64,000 nt of DNA from NCBI RefSeq assembly GCF_037080055.1, contig NZ_JBAOJI010000004.1, forward strand, positions 1 through 64,000, written 5' to 3'. Below, piece after piece: positions 26,973 through 34,354 of this stretch. Below the pieces are notes generated by a model, which did not search any database, had not been told where the DNA came from, and worked only from the letters and a program-made list of their open reading frames with translations. The translations under genes and the position numbers were made by a program. Position 1 is the stretch's first letter, and every line of letters begins with the position of its first letter. Origin of the DNA: Halovenus sp037080055 (lineage in GTDB: Archaea > Halobacteriota > Halobacteria > Halobacteriales > Haloarculaceae).

Positions 26973-27391
26973 GCTTCTGCCGCTTCGGCGTCGGCCTCGG
27001 GGTCCTCGCTCTCTTCGAGCGCGGATTTGAGCTGCGGAATCGTACTCGCGAGTTCGCCGACCTGATCGTGGGCGGTCTCGATATCTCCGAGCAGCTCTTC
27101 GACGGCCTCGATATCCTCGGCCAGATCCGCTGCGTCCTCGAAGGCGTCGGCCTCCTTCCCCATCGTGTACCACTTTTTCGCGTCGCGGAGGTTCTCCTTC
27201 GCCTCGCCCAGTTCGAGGGCGGTCCGAAGGCTGTTCAGTACCCCGAGGGTGTTGTCTGCTTCGACATCCCAGATATCCGCAGCGTCGGGCAGTTCCGCCC
27301 GTGCTGCGTCGAGTGAATCCTCGACATCCTCCCGCATTTCCGAGGCAGCCTCAGTGAATAGCTCGTCGTCGTCCAGTGTCGATTGTGACAT
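26969..27391 (-). CDS. Acidic helical haloarchaeal protein
   Basis: The 140-residue protein is very acidic and predicted almost entirely helical or coiled coil, with KKWYTMGKEADAFEDAADLA in the middle and an Ala/Glu tail. It has no signal peptide and no catalytic motif. I believe it belongs to a haloarchaea-restricted DUF family but cannot name it with confidence. Confidence 0.72.
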   Translation of the reverse strand: MSQSTLDDDELFTEAASEMREDVEDSLDAARAELPDAADIWDVEADNTLGVLNSLRTALELGEAKENLRDAKKWYTMGKEADAFEDAADLAEDIEAVEELLGDIETAHDQVGELASTIPQLKSALEESEDPEADAEAAEA

Positions 27392-27539
27392 ACTAGCTAG
27401 TTCTCCCCCGGTGGCATTAAAAAGACGCCTGAAAGTGAAAGTGAAACTGTGGGCTTTACTCGGGAGTGAGTCCCCAATTTCGCATTTTTCGCGGGGAACA
27501 TCGCGGAGTACTAGTATGAGGTTGCCGAGTACACAACTA

Positions 27540-28763
27540 ATGAGCTACCGGACACTGGACGATCTCGCGGACGGGCAGAGTGTGCTCGCACGCCTCGATC
27601 TCAACTCTCCCGTGTCGGTCGGCGTCGTGGAGGACAACCGTCGGTTTTCCAGACACACCCGGACAGTGCGGGATCTACTCGACAGCGGCCACCGTGTTGC
27701 CCTGCTCGCCCACCAGGGCCGTCCCGGTCGGGACACCTTCGTCACGCTCGAACAACACGCGGAGATCCTCTCCGAACACGTCGGTGAAGAAATCGAATAC
27801 GTCCCCGATACCTACGGGGAAACCGCACTCACGGCAATCGACGAACTCGACGGCGGCGAGGCGATCATGCTCGAAAACGTGCGGATGACCGACGACGAAC
27901 TCCCCGAGCGCGACCCCGAGGAACACGCCAAAAGCGACCTCGTCCAGACCTTGGCACCGGAGTTCGACGCCTACGTCGGGGATGCCTACTCGACGGCCCA
28001 CCGCAAACACGCCTCCATCGTCGGCCTGCCCCTGGAGATGGACGCCTACGCCGGGCGGGTGATGGCCTCCGAATACGAAGCAAACAGCGCAATCGCAAAC
28101 CGGGAGTTCGACGGCGAGGTGACGATGGTCGCCGGAGGGAAGAAGGCAACCGACGTAATCGACGTGATGACCTCGCTGCAGGACCGGGTCGACAACTTCC
28201 TGCTGGGTGGGATCGTCGGTGAACTGTTCTTGCGAGCAATCGGCTACGACGTGGGTCGGGATATCGACGAATCAGACCTCTACGAGAGCCAGTGGCGCGC
28301 CAACAAAGATCGGATTCGCTCGCTGATCGAGAGCCACCCCAGCGAGCTCGTCTATCCCTCCGATCTCGCCTTCGCCGACGAGAACGACGAGCGCGGCGAA
28401 GTCACCGTCGCCGATGTCAAGAACAAAGACCACGACTATCTGGATGTGGGCAGCGACACCGTCGAGCAGTTCTCCGATATCGCTGCCCACTCCGAGGCAG
28501 TATTCGTCAAGGGTGCGCTCGGGATGTTCGAGGACGAGCGGTTCAGTAACGGGACCGCCCGCGTGCTCGAAGCGATCGGTCGAAGCGATTGTTTCTCCGT
28601 CGTCGGCGGCGGTGACACCTCCCGGGCCATCGAGATGTACGGCATGGACGAGGCCGACTTCTCACACGTCTCGATCGCTGGCGGCGCGTACATCAACGCC
28701 CTGACTGGCAGGTCACTCCCCGGCGTCGAAGTCCTGAAAGGAAACGTCGAAGCGACTCACTGA
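27540..28763 (+). CDS. pgk: Phosphoglycerate kinase
   Basis: The 407-residue enzyme interconverts 1,3-bisphosphoglycerate and 3-phosphoglycerate. ARLDLNSPVSVG and RRFSRHTRTVRDLL form the substrate-binding N-terminal domain, followed by LLAHQGRPGRD, EAIMLENVRM, VTMVAGGKKATDVIDVM and the C-terminal GGGDTSRAIEMYG with KGALGMFED. The first ATG of the conserved block is 27540; the longer frame is spurious. It stands alone between convergent neighbours. Confidence 0.96.
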   Translation: MSYRTLDDLADGQSVLARLDLNSPVSVGVVEDNRRFSRHTRTVRDLLDSGHRVALLAHQGRPGRDTFVTLEQHAEILSEHVGEEIEYVPDTYGETALTAIDELDGGEAIMLENVRMTDDELPERDPEEHAKSDLVQTLAPEFDAYVGDAYSTAHRKHASIVGLPLEMDAYAGRVMASEYEANSAIANREFDGEVTMVAGGKKATDVIDVMTSLQDRVDNFLLGGIVGELFLRAIGYDVGRDIDESDLYESQWRANKDRIRSLIESHPSELVYPSDLAFADENDERGEVTVADVKNKDHDYLDVGSDTVEQFSDIAAHSEAVFVKGALGMFEDERFSNGTARVLEAIGRSDCFSVVGGGDTSRAIEMYGMDEADFSHVSIAGGAYINALTGRSLPGVEVLKGNVEATH

Positions 28764-28764
28764 G

Positions 28765-29853
28765 TTACTCGAACCCACTGATCAGCGTTGCGAGCCACTG
28801 CGCAGCATCACCGCGCGTGCGCACCTCGACGCGTTGGACCCACTTGACCCACTGAAACCCGCGGCGACCGGGCGCAACGAGTCTGAGCGGGCGGCCGTGG
28901 CCGTGACTGAGCGATTCCCCACCGACGTGAGTCGCGAGCATCGCGTCACGGGCCTCTTCGATTGGCAAACTCCAGCGGTAGCCGGTAACCGAGACGAATC
29001 GGACATGGGTCGCTCTGTCGTCGGGGTCGGCCAGCGAGAGGAGATCACCCACGGCGACTCCCCGCCACTCCTGTTCGGTGTACCAGCCACTCGTGCAGTC
29101 CAGGAGTACTTCCGCGGAGCTATCGGGATCCAGATCGTCGTACGACAGCACGAGTGAGGAGTCGACTGCACCGTCGACGGTCAGTTCGTACTCGTCGATA
29201 TCGACGGGATCCGGGCTGTCAGCGACCCACGAGGTGACCGGAAAACTCTCGTTACCAGAACCGTCCTGTCGCTCAGAGCCCGTCAGTCGGCGGTCGTCGC
29301 CGGGTGTCTCGAAGACGCTGTTGAGCAGTTGCTGGCCGCGATAGGTGAGCGCACCGCCAACGAGCAGCGCAGAGTACTGCATCGTGGTCCGTCGGCGGTC
29401 GAAATCGACCCGGCGGGGCGGCCGAAAGCGGGTCCGCTGGTGGACGGTCATGAGCGCGACCAGCAGCAGGCCGAACCCGACGTGGACCGATAGAAAGTGA
29501 AAGTACGGAATCTCGGGGACGAAGCCGAACACCCACATGACACCGGTGGCGATGGTAGCGAAGGCGGTCAGAGCAGTGAGCACCGACAGCGCCGTCGAGG
29601 ACTGCCACTGTCGACTGTCGGTGAGGCGATAGCGGACCCGAGCGAGTTTGAATCCGAGGAGGACGATCAACGAGAGACCGACGATGCGGTGGAACCAGAA
29701 GACGGGCACCCAGGCGGGGCGGACACCGAGAAAGGAGAGGATACCGGAGCTAGCCGCCAGGAGGACGACGGCGAAAATCGACCAGTCGACCACGCGAGGC
29801 GGTGGGCGGAGTACGGAGAGCAGGCGGCCCGGCAGCGAAGCACTCCGACTCAT
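28765..29853 (-). CDS. Membrane cytochrome b - molybdopterin (sulfite-oxidase fold) fusion
   Basis: The 362-residue protein joins a four-helix cytochrome b-like part (about 22-42, 50-70, 88-110, 116-138; possible heme ligands His55, His119, His124, His138) to a sulfite-oxidase-fold molybdenum domain (about 205-362). Cys253 in VLLDCTSGWYTE is the expected molybdenum ligand, with LPIEEARDAM and RLVAPGRRGFQWVKWV later. Between them RRRTTMQYSALLVGGALTY (153-171) looks like an internal Tat signal leading a fifth helix. The layout recalls the MsrP/MsrQ pair fused in one chain. The substrate is unknown. It is 1 bp from the pgk stop (convergent). Confidence 0.87.
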   Translation of the reverse strand: MSRSASLPGRLLSVLRPPPRVVDWSIFAVVLLAASSGILSFLGVRPAWVPVFWFHRIVGLSLIVLLGFKLARVRYRLTDSRQWQSSTALSVLTALTAFATIATGVMWVFGFVPEIPYFHFLSVHVGFGLLLVALMTVHQRTRFRPPRRVDFDRRRTTMQYSALLVGGALTYRGQQLLNSVFETPGDDRRLTGSERQDGSGNESFPVTSWVADSPDPVDIDEYELTVDGAVDSSLVLSYDDLDPDSSAEVLLDCTSGWYTEQEWRGVAVGDLLSLADPDDRATHVRFVSVTGYRWSLPIEEARDAMLATHVGGESLSHGHGRPLRLVAPGRRGFQWVKWVQRVEVRTRGDAAQWLATLISGFE

Positions 29854-29931
29854 TGAGCAGGATTGGGTCTCGCGGCGATTAACTGTTTCTTCGGGGGTCA
29901 GCTTGAGGTGGCTGTAGCCGAACGGTGAGAT

Positions 29932-30561
29932 ATGAGTTCGGAGACCGCGCCGCCGGCGTTGCTCTCGGGGATCGGCCCGGGATTTGCCGCTCCGGTCGTC
30001 GCCGGACTCGCGCTTCTCGGTTGTGCCGCCCTCGTGACCGTTCGAGAGTTCCGGGCCACGGCTCGGGCCGGTGTGGTCGTCGCCTGTCTGCTCGGTGCGG
30101 TCGGCGTGGGCAGTCAACTGGCGATTGCGCTGTCTGCCCCGGCGTCTCAAGTTGGATTTGTGCTCGGAACCGTCGGCGGGTGGGGCTGGTATCTCGGCTG
30201 GCTCCGGTCGGGTCGACGAGGGGTCGCCGAGCAAGCGCTGGCCGTCGGTGGGTTGCTCTGGATCGGCGGCACAATCACGCTGGCGGTGAGTTTCAGCGGA
30301 CCAGGATGGCCAGTTCGATGGAGTCTCGCCGTCGGAGTCGCGACAGCAGTCGGAACCGCCGTTCTCGGCCAGACAGGCCGTGGTGGTGGGGCACTTTCCC
30401 GGAGCGTGATGCTGGCAGTGACGCCGGTAGCCGTGGCCTTCGGCGGTCCAGCGGTAGCGGGATACCTGTTCGGTCCGGAATTGCTCTTTGTCCTGTTTTT
30501 GATCTGGACAGTGAGCACCCTGATCGGCTGGTCACACGTCAGGCTGGCACAGGCCGGCTAA
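29932..30561 (+). CDS. Multi-helix membrane protein
   Basis: The 209-residue protein has about six hydrophobic helices with almost no soluble part. No conserved catalytic residue or family is recognised. It is divergent from the molybdoenzyme gene with 78 bp between start codons, so the two may share a control region. Its short basic loops suggest an integral membrane partner or transporter-like protein. Confidence 0.7.
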   Translation: MSSETAPPALLSGIGPGFAAPVVAGLALLGCAALVTVREFRATARAGVVVACLLGAVGVGSQLAIALSAPASQVGFVLGTVGGWGWYLGWLRSGRRGVAEQALAVGGLLWIGGTITLAVSFSGPGWPVRWSLAVGVATAVGTAVLGQTGRGGGALSRSVMLAVTPVAVAFGGPAVAGYLFGPELLFVLFLIWTVSTLIGWSHVRLAQAG

Positions 30562-30632
30562 CGGGGCAGCGGCCGCCCACACCTGCAGACATCGAAGTAA
30601 TTAAACGCGGTGATGCGATATGAAATGAGAAG

Positions 30633-31862
30633 ATGAACGAACAGAGTCGTCGCCAGTTTATGCAGTCGTCGGCGGTCGCACTCGGAGCGGCAGGCGTAGT
30701 CGGGGCGGGAATCGGTCAGCAGACAGCAACAGCACAGGAGGGCAGCGTCCCGGCGTTCGCTGAGTGGGTTCCAAAGGGAGAGACGATCCTGAATCAGTAC
30801 GGTGAGATCGACGTTGGAACCTACACCTTCGAGACACAACTCGAACTGTTCGGCGAAGTGAGTACGAGAGGGGACACACTCCTGCAGTTGGAGCCGTACA
30901 TTTACACGTCCAGTATGGCTGGACTCTGGCGAGCGCTGACACAGATCAACCTCGCAGAGCCAGTATTTGGCTCGTTGGTCGAGGCAGAGAGCGTCGGAGA
31001 TGTCGACCCATCGGGCATTCCCGTCGAACGGCATACTCTGCTCGGACGCACCTCCGTGTACACTGGACCGTTCGATACCGACACCATCGCAGAAACCGTG
31101 CAAAATAGCGATGCGGAGGAGACGGAGTACGACGGTATCTACGAGTACTCGAATCAGGCAGTCATCACGTGGGGCGAAGGCTATCTCATCCAGGGAGACA
31201 ACCAGAACATCGATCAGGTTGCCGCGATCCGCAACACTGGTGACGGCGACCAGCAGCCCCGCTACGAGAGCACGGCAGAACTCGAAGCGCTGCTCACCGC
31301 GGTTGATCACAGCGGACAGACGTTCTTGCGGCTCACGGACGACGGGACACTCAGTACAGACCAGTACAGCGAATCGATCGACCACTCGCCGCTGGCTGGA
31401 GCAACAAGCTACATCGGAACGCTGGACTACGACAGCGATACGACAGAGTTCGACACGACAACTGTTGTTCAATACCCCGAAGACGCGACCATCGATACCG
31501 ATCAGGTCGCCGGGATGGTGACAAACGAACTCAGCCGGGAAATCACGACAGAAGGGCAGACAGTTCGCGTGACGGCGCGGTACAACCGAGACGATATCGG
31601 ATACAGCCCGGACGACGGAGACGATAGCGACGGCAGCGAAAACGACAATGGTGACAATACCGACGACGGAACGGACGACGGCGGCTCCAGCGGACAGAAC
31701 GAGACTGACGATCAGAATATGGACGGCAGCGAGACCAACGAGAGTGAGGACGACTCGGACAGTTCGGACGGGTCGGGCCCCGGATTCGGCGTCCTCTCCG
31801 CAGTGAGCGGACTGGGCGGTGCGGGATATCTGCTCTCGCGACGACTCGCCGACGACGAATAA
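30633..31862 (+). CDS. Tat-exported surface protein with PGF-CTERM anchor
   Basis: The 409-residue protein starts with a twin-arginine signal (NEQSRRQFMQSSAVALG) and ends with a PGF-CTERM sorting signal: GPGFGVLSAV, a hydrophobic stretch and a basic SRRLADDE tail. The signal is processed by archaeosortase ArtA and replaced by lipid. Between lies a beta-rich domain (about 45-320) of unknown function, then a disordered Asp/Ser/Gly/Asn linker (about 325-385) rich in O- and N-glycosylation candidates. It faces the outside, attached to the membrane. Confidence 0.86.
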   Translation: MNEQSRRQFMQSSAVALGAAGVVGAGIGQQTATAQEGSVPAFAEWVPKGETILNQYGEIDVGTYTFETQLELFGEVSTRGDTLLQLEPYIYTSSMAGLWRALTQINLAEPVFGSLVEAESVGDVDPSGIPVERHTLLGRTSVYTGPFDTDTIAETVQNSDAEETEYDGIYEYSNQAVITWGEGYLIQGDNQNIDQVAAIRNTGDGDQQPRYESTAELEALLTAVDHSGQTFLRLTDDGTLSTDQYSESIDHSPLAGATSYIGTLDYDSDTTEFDTTTVVQYPEDATIDTDQVAGMVTNELSREITTEGQTVRVTARYNRDDIGYSPDDGDDSDGSENDNGDNTDDGTDDGGSSGQNETDDQNMDGSETNESEDDSDSSDGSGPGFGVLSAVSGLGGAGYLLSRRLADDE

Positions 31863-31974
31863 AAACCGGCTCGGACTGTTTTACAGGCTGTCGAGGCGAA
31901 TGCCCCGGGGTTGAAGCCGACACTCCGTGACACCAACCATTAAGTCGAAATACACCGATAATCACGGTACAGCG

Positions 31975-33225
31975 ATGTGGTATGACTACCGCTTCCGCGC
32001 TTATCCTGACCGAACAGGCGTGGCTACGGAAGTGGAACGCCACATCGACATCCACCGCCAAGCCTACAACCACACCCGCTACGAATACAACGTCCTCGAC
32101 ACCGATGAGAACAACATCGGTTCGGCGTACCAACACCAGAAACGACTCACCGAGTGGAAAGACGAATGGCCCGTATTCTCCGAAGTCCACTCGAAGGCGT
32201 TACAGAAGACCGTCGAACGCTTCTACGATAACCTCTCGAACCTTTCCGTGAAGAAGCAGAACGGGCACAACATCGGGTGGCTCAAGTGGAAGTCACCGCG
32301 AGAATACCAGAGCATGACATACTCGCAGTCTGGCTTCGAGCTCAAAAACACGAGTGGCCGCTGCGCAACACTCTGGCTCTCCAAAATCGGAGACATCCCT
32401 ATCCGATACCACCGCGAAATTCCCGACAACGCCACCATCAAAGAAGTCACACTAAAAAAGGGGACGACGGGGGAGTGGTCCGTCACGTTCGGTCTCGAAG
32501 TCGAAGACACCGCACTCCCCGAGAAACCCGACGTGGATGACTTGGATGCTGAGGATTGCGTTGGCATCGACCTCGGCATCCAGAACTACATCTACACGAG
32601 CGATGGCGACAGCGTGGACTGGCTCGACCTCACCGACGAATACGAACGCCTGCGTCGGGAACAGCGCAGTCTCTCCCGTAAAGAACACGGGAGTAACAAC
32701 TGGGAGAAACAACGGCGCGAGCTTGCCAAGGTCAAGCGTCGAATCAAGCGGAAGGTCGAAGATTTCCAGCACAAACTCACGACGTGGCTCGTGAAGACGT
32801 ATGACGCTGTATTCGTGGAAGACCTGAACGTCTCGGGAATGCTTCAACAGCGTGGGAACGCTCGGAACAAGCAGGATGCTGCGTGGCGCGGGTTCATCGA
32901 GATGCTGGAGTACAAAGGCGACCTGTACGGCACTCACGTCGTCCAAGTAGACCCTGCGGGAACGACCAGGGAGTGCGCGAAGTGTGGTGTTGAGACGGAG
33001 AAGCCGTTGTGGGTGCGGGAACACAGTTGCCCGAGTTGTGGGTTTGAGGCGGACAGGGACGCGAATGCGTCGTACAACGCTCTTTCTCGCGGTCTTGAAG
33101 AGTTAGGTCTGGGACAGGCCGAAGTCACGCCCGTGGAGACTGCGACCGCTGTGGAAACCGATGGAGGGCAGCCTTCGTCGGTTCCTGCAAGTCGCGTCAT
33201 CGAAACGGGAAGCCTCGGGGCTTGA
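31975..33225 (+). CDS. tnpB: TnpB RNA-guided nuclease (IS605 OrfB)
   Basis: The 416-residue TnpB appears intact. RuvC catalytic residues are visible as Asp in CVGIDLGIQN, Glu in FVEDLNVSGM and Asp in DRDANASYNAL, with a Cys4 zinc ribbon CAKCGVETEK...CPSCGFEADR. The N-terminal part has TEWKDEWPVFSEVHSKALQK. TnpB proteins cut DNA with an omega RNA made from the 3' end of their own element. The start ATG at 31975 follows CATTAAGT (31938-31945) by about 33 nt. The stop codon falls in the loop of the right-end hairpin. Confidence 0.93.
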   Translation: MWYDYRFRAYPDRTGVATEVERHIDIHRQAYNHTRYEYNVLDTDENNIGSAYQHQKRLTEWKDEWPVFSEVHSKALQKTVERFYDNLSNLSVKKQNGHNIGWLKWKSPREYQSMTYSQSGFELKNTSGRCATLWLSKIGDIPIRYHREIPDNATIKEVTLKKGTTGEWSVTFGLEVEDTALPEKPDVDDLDAEDCVGIDLGIQNYIYTSDGDSVDWLDLTDEYERLRREQRSLSRKEHGSNNWEKQRRELAKVKRRIKRKVEDFQHKLTTWLVKTYDAVFVEDLNVSGMLQQRGNARNKQDAAWRGFIEMLEYKGDLYGTHVVQVDPAGTTRECAKCGVETEKPLWVREHSCPSCGFEADRDANASYNALSRGLEELGLGQAEVTPVETATAVETDGGQPSSVPASRVIETGSLGA

Positions 33226-33233
33226 CCCCGAGG
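33213..33233 (+). ncRNA. Right-end hairpin, predicted part of the omega RNA scaffold
   Basis: CCTCGGGG-CTTGA-CCCCGAGG is a perfect 8-bp stem whose loop contains the tnpB TGA. In IS605 elements the right-end hairpin forms the 3' part of the omega RNA scaffold and the guide follows it. By that model the guide here would start just after 33241. The full extent of the RNA is not visible from sequence alone. Confidence 0.5.
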
Positions 33234-33237
33234 CGGT

Positions 33238-34209
33238 TCACGGCGTGATGACGACTTTGCCCATCGACTGCCGGCTCTCGACGTATTCGTGGGCATCGGC
33301 GACTTCATCGAGGTCGAACGCGCGGTCGAACTGTACTTCGAGTTTGCCCTCTGCGAGCATCTCCGAGAGTTCGTTGACCGACGCGAGAACCTTCATCGGC
33401 TTGCGCTGGAGGCCTCGTCCGAGATGATAGCCGATGACTTTCTGATTGCCGAAGAGGATATCGTCGGTCGAGGGTCGGCCCGGCGTTCCGCTCGCAGCAC
33501 CGTAGACGACCATCCGGCCGAACTCCTTGAGCGCATCGAGTGAGCGCTGGGTGGTCTCGCCGCCGACGCCGTCGAGCACCAGATCGACGCCGTAGTCGGT
33601 CTTCTCTTTGACGACCTCGACGAAGTCCTCTTCCTCGTAGTTGATCGTGTGATCCGCACCGAGAGAAGCCGCTTTATCGAGTTTCTCCTGGGTGGAAGCC
33701 GTGCCGAAGATCTCCGCACCCGCTTCGCGTGCGATCTGGACCGCGGCGGTCCCGACGCCACCGGCGGCGGCGTGGATCAGCACCGACTCGTCCTCTTCGA
33801 GTCCGCCCCACTCGTGCAGACAGTTCTGGGCGGTAAGATACTGGACTGGGAAGCCGGCAGCAGCCTCGAAGCTCAGCCCCTCCGGGATATCGAACAGCCC
33901 CATCGCGTCGCCGATGGCGTACTCGGCGTAGCCGCCGGCACCGTCGACCATCGTCACGACTTCGTCACCGACCTCGCGGCCGACGCCGTCGCCGACCGCG
34001 TCGATGACCCCTGCGACCTCCAGACCGGGCGTGTACGGTGGCTTCGGACCGCCCTGATAGTGACCACGGCGCTGCATGATATCCGCGAAGTTGATACCCG
34101 CCGCCTTGACCTCGATGCGGACCTCACCGCTGTCCGGCTCCGGCGTCTCGACTTCGTTGACTTCCAGTACGTCTCTGTCGCCAAATTCGGTGACCTGAAC
34201 TGCTCTCAT
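33238..34209 (-). CDS. NADPH:quinone reductase-type oxidoreductase
   Basis: The 323-residue zinc-independent MDR-family protein starts MRAVQVTEFGDRDVLEVNEV and has AAGINFADIMQRRGHY, GFPVQYLTAQNCLH and the NADPH loop VLIHAAAGGVGTAAVQIAREAGA. Zinc ligands of alcohol dehydrogenases are missing, as in quinone oxidoreductases. Its TGA stop (33240-33238) is formed by the right end of the adjacent TnpB element. Without the element the next bases would give TAA at the same codon, so the protein is unchanged. Confidence 0.9.
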   Translation of the reverse strand: MRAVQVTEFGDRDVLEVNEVETPEPDSGEVRIEVKAAGINFADIMQRRGHYQGGPKPPYTPGLEVAGVIDAVGDGVGREVGDEVVTMVDGAGGYAEYAIGDAMGLFDIPEGLSFEAAAGFPVQYLTAQNCLHEWGGLEEDESVLIHAAAGGVGTAAVQIAREAGAEIFGTASTQEKLDKAASLGADHTINYEEEDFVEVVKEKTDYGVDLVLDGVGGETTQRSLDALKEFGRMVVYGAASGTPGRPSTDDILFGNQKVIGYHLGRGLQRKPMKVLASVNELSEMLAEGKLEVQFDRAFDLDEVADAHEYVESRQSMGKVVITP

Positions 34210-34354
34210 ACGTATTCGTTTCACCACCCCAGGGAATAAAACCATACGATGTTATCCCGTTCGGCTAAATTCTGTCGGTGTTGTTTGGCCGTATTTTTAA
34301 GTAGCGTGTACGATAGATGGCTCGATCACTCGGGAACGGCTGTGCTGGAGAGGG

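Larger units (their letters stand above)
31885..33241 (+). mobile_element. IS200/IS605-type element with tnpB only
   Basis: The left boundary is set after TTTTAC at 31879-31884, a typical TTAC-type target, and the right end is TTCAC at 33237-33241 after a stable hairpin. The left end has a CCCCGGGG palindrome near 31912. No tnpA transposase and no target duplication are present, as expected for this peel-and-paste family. The element, about 1.36 kb, lies in the convergent gap between the PGF-CTERM gene and the quinone reductase gene and supplies the last gene's stop codon. It cannot move without TnpA in trans. Confidence 0.72.
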
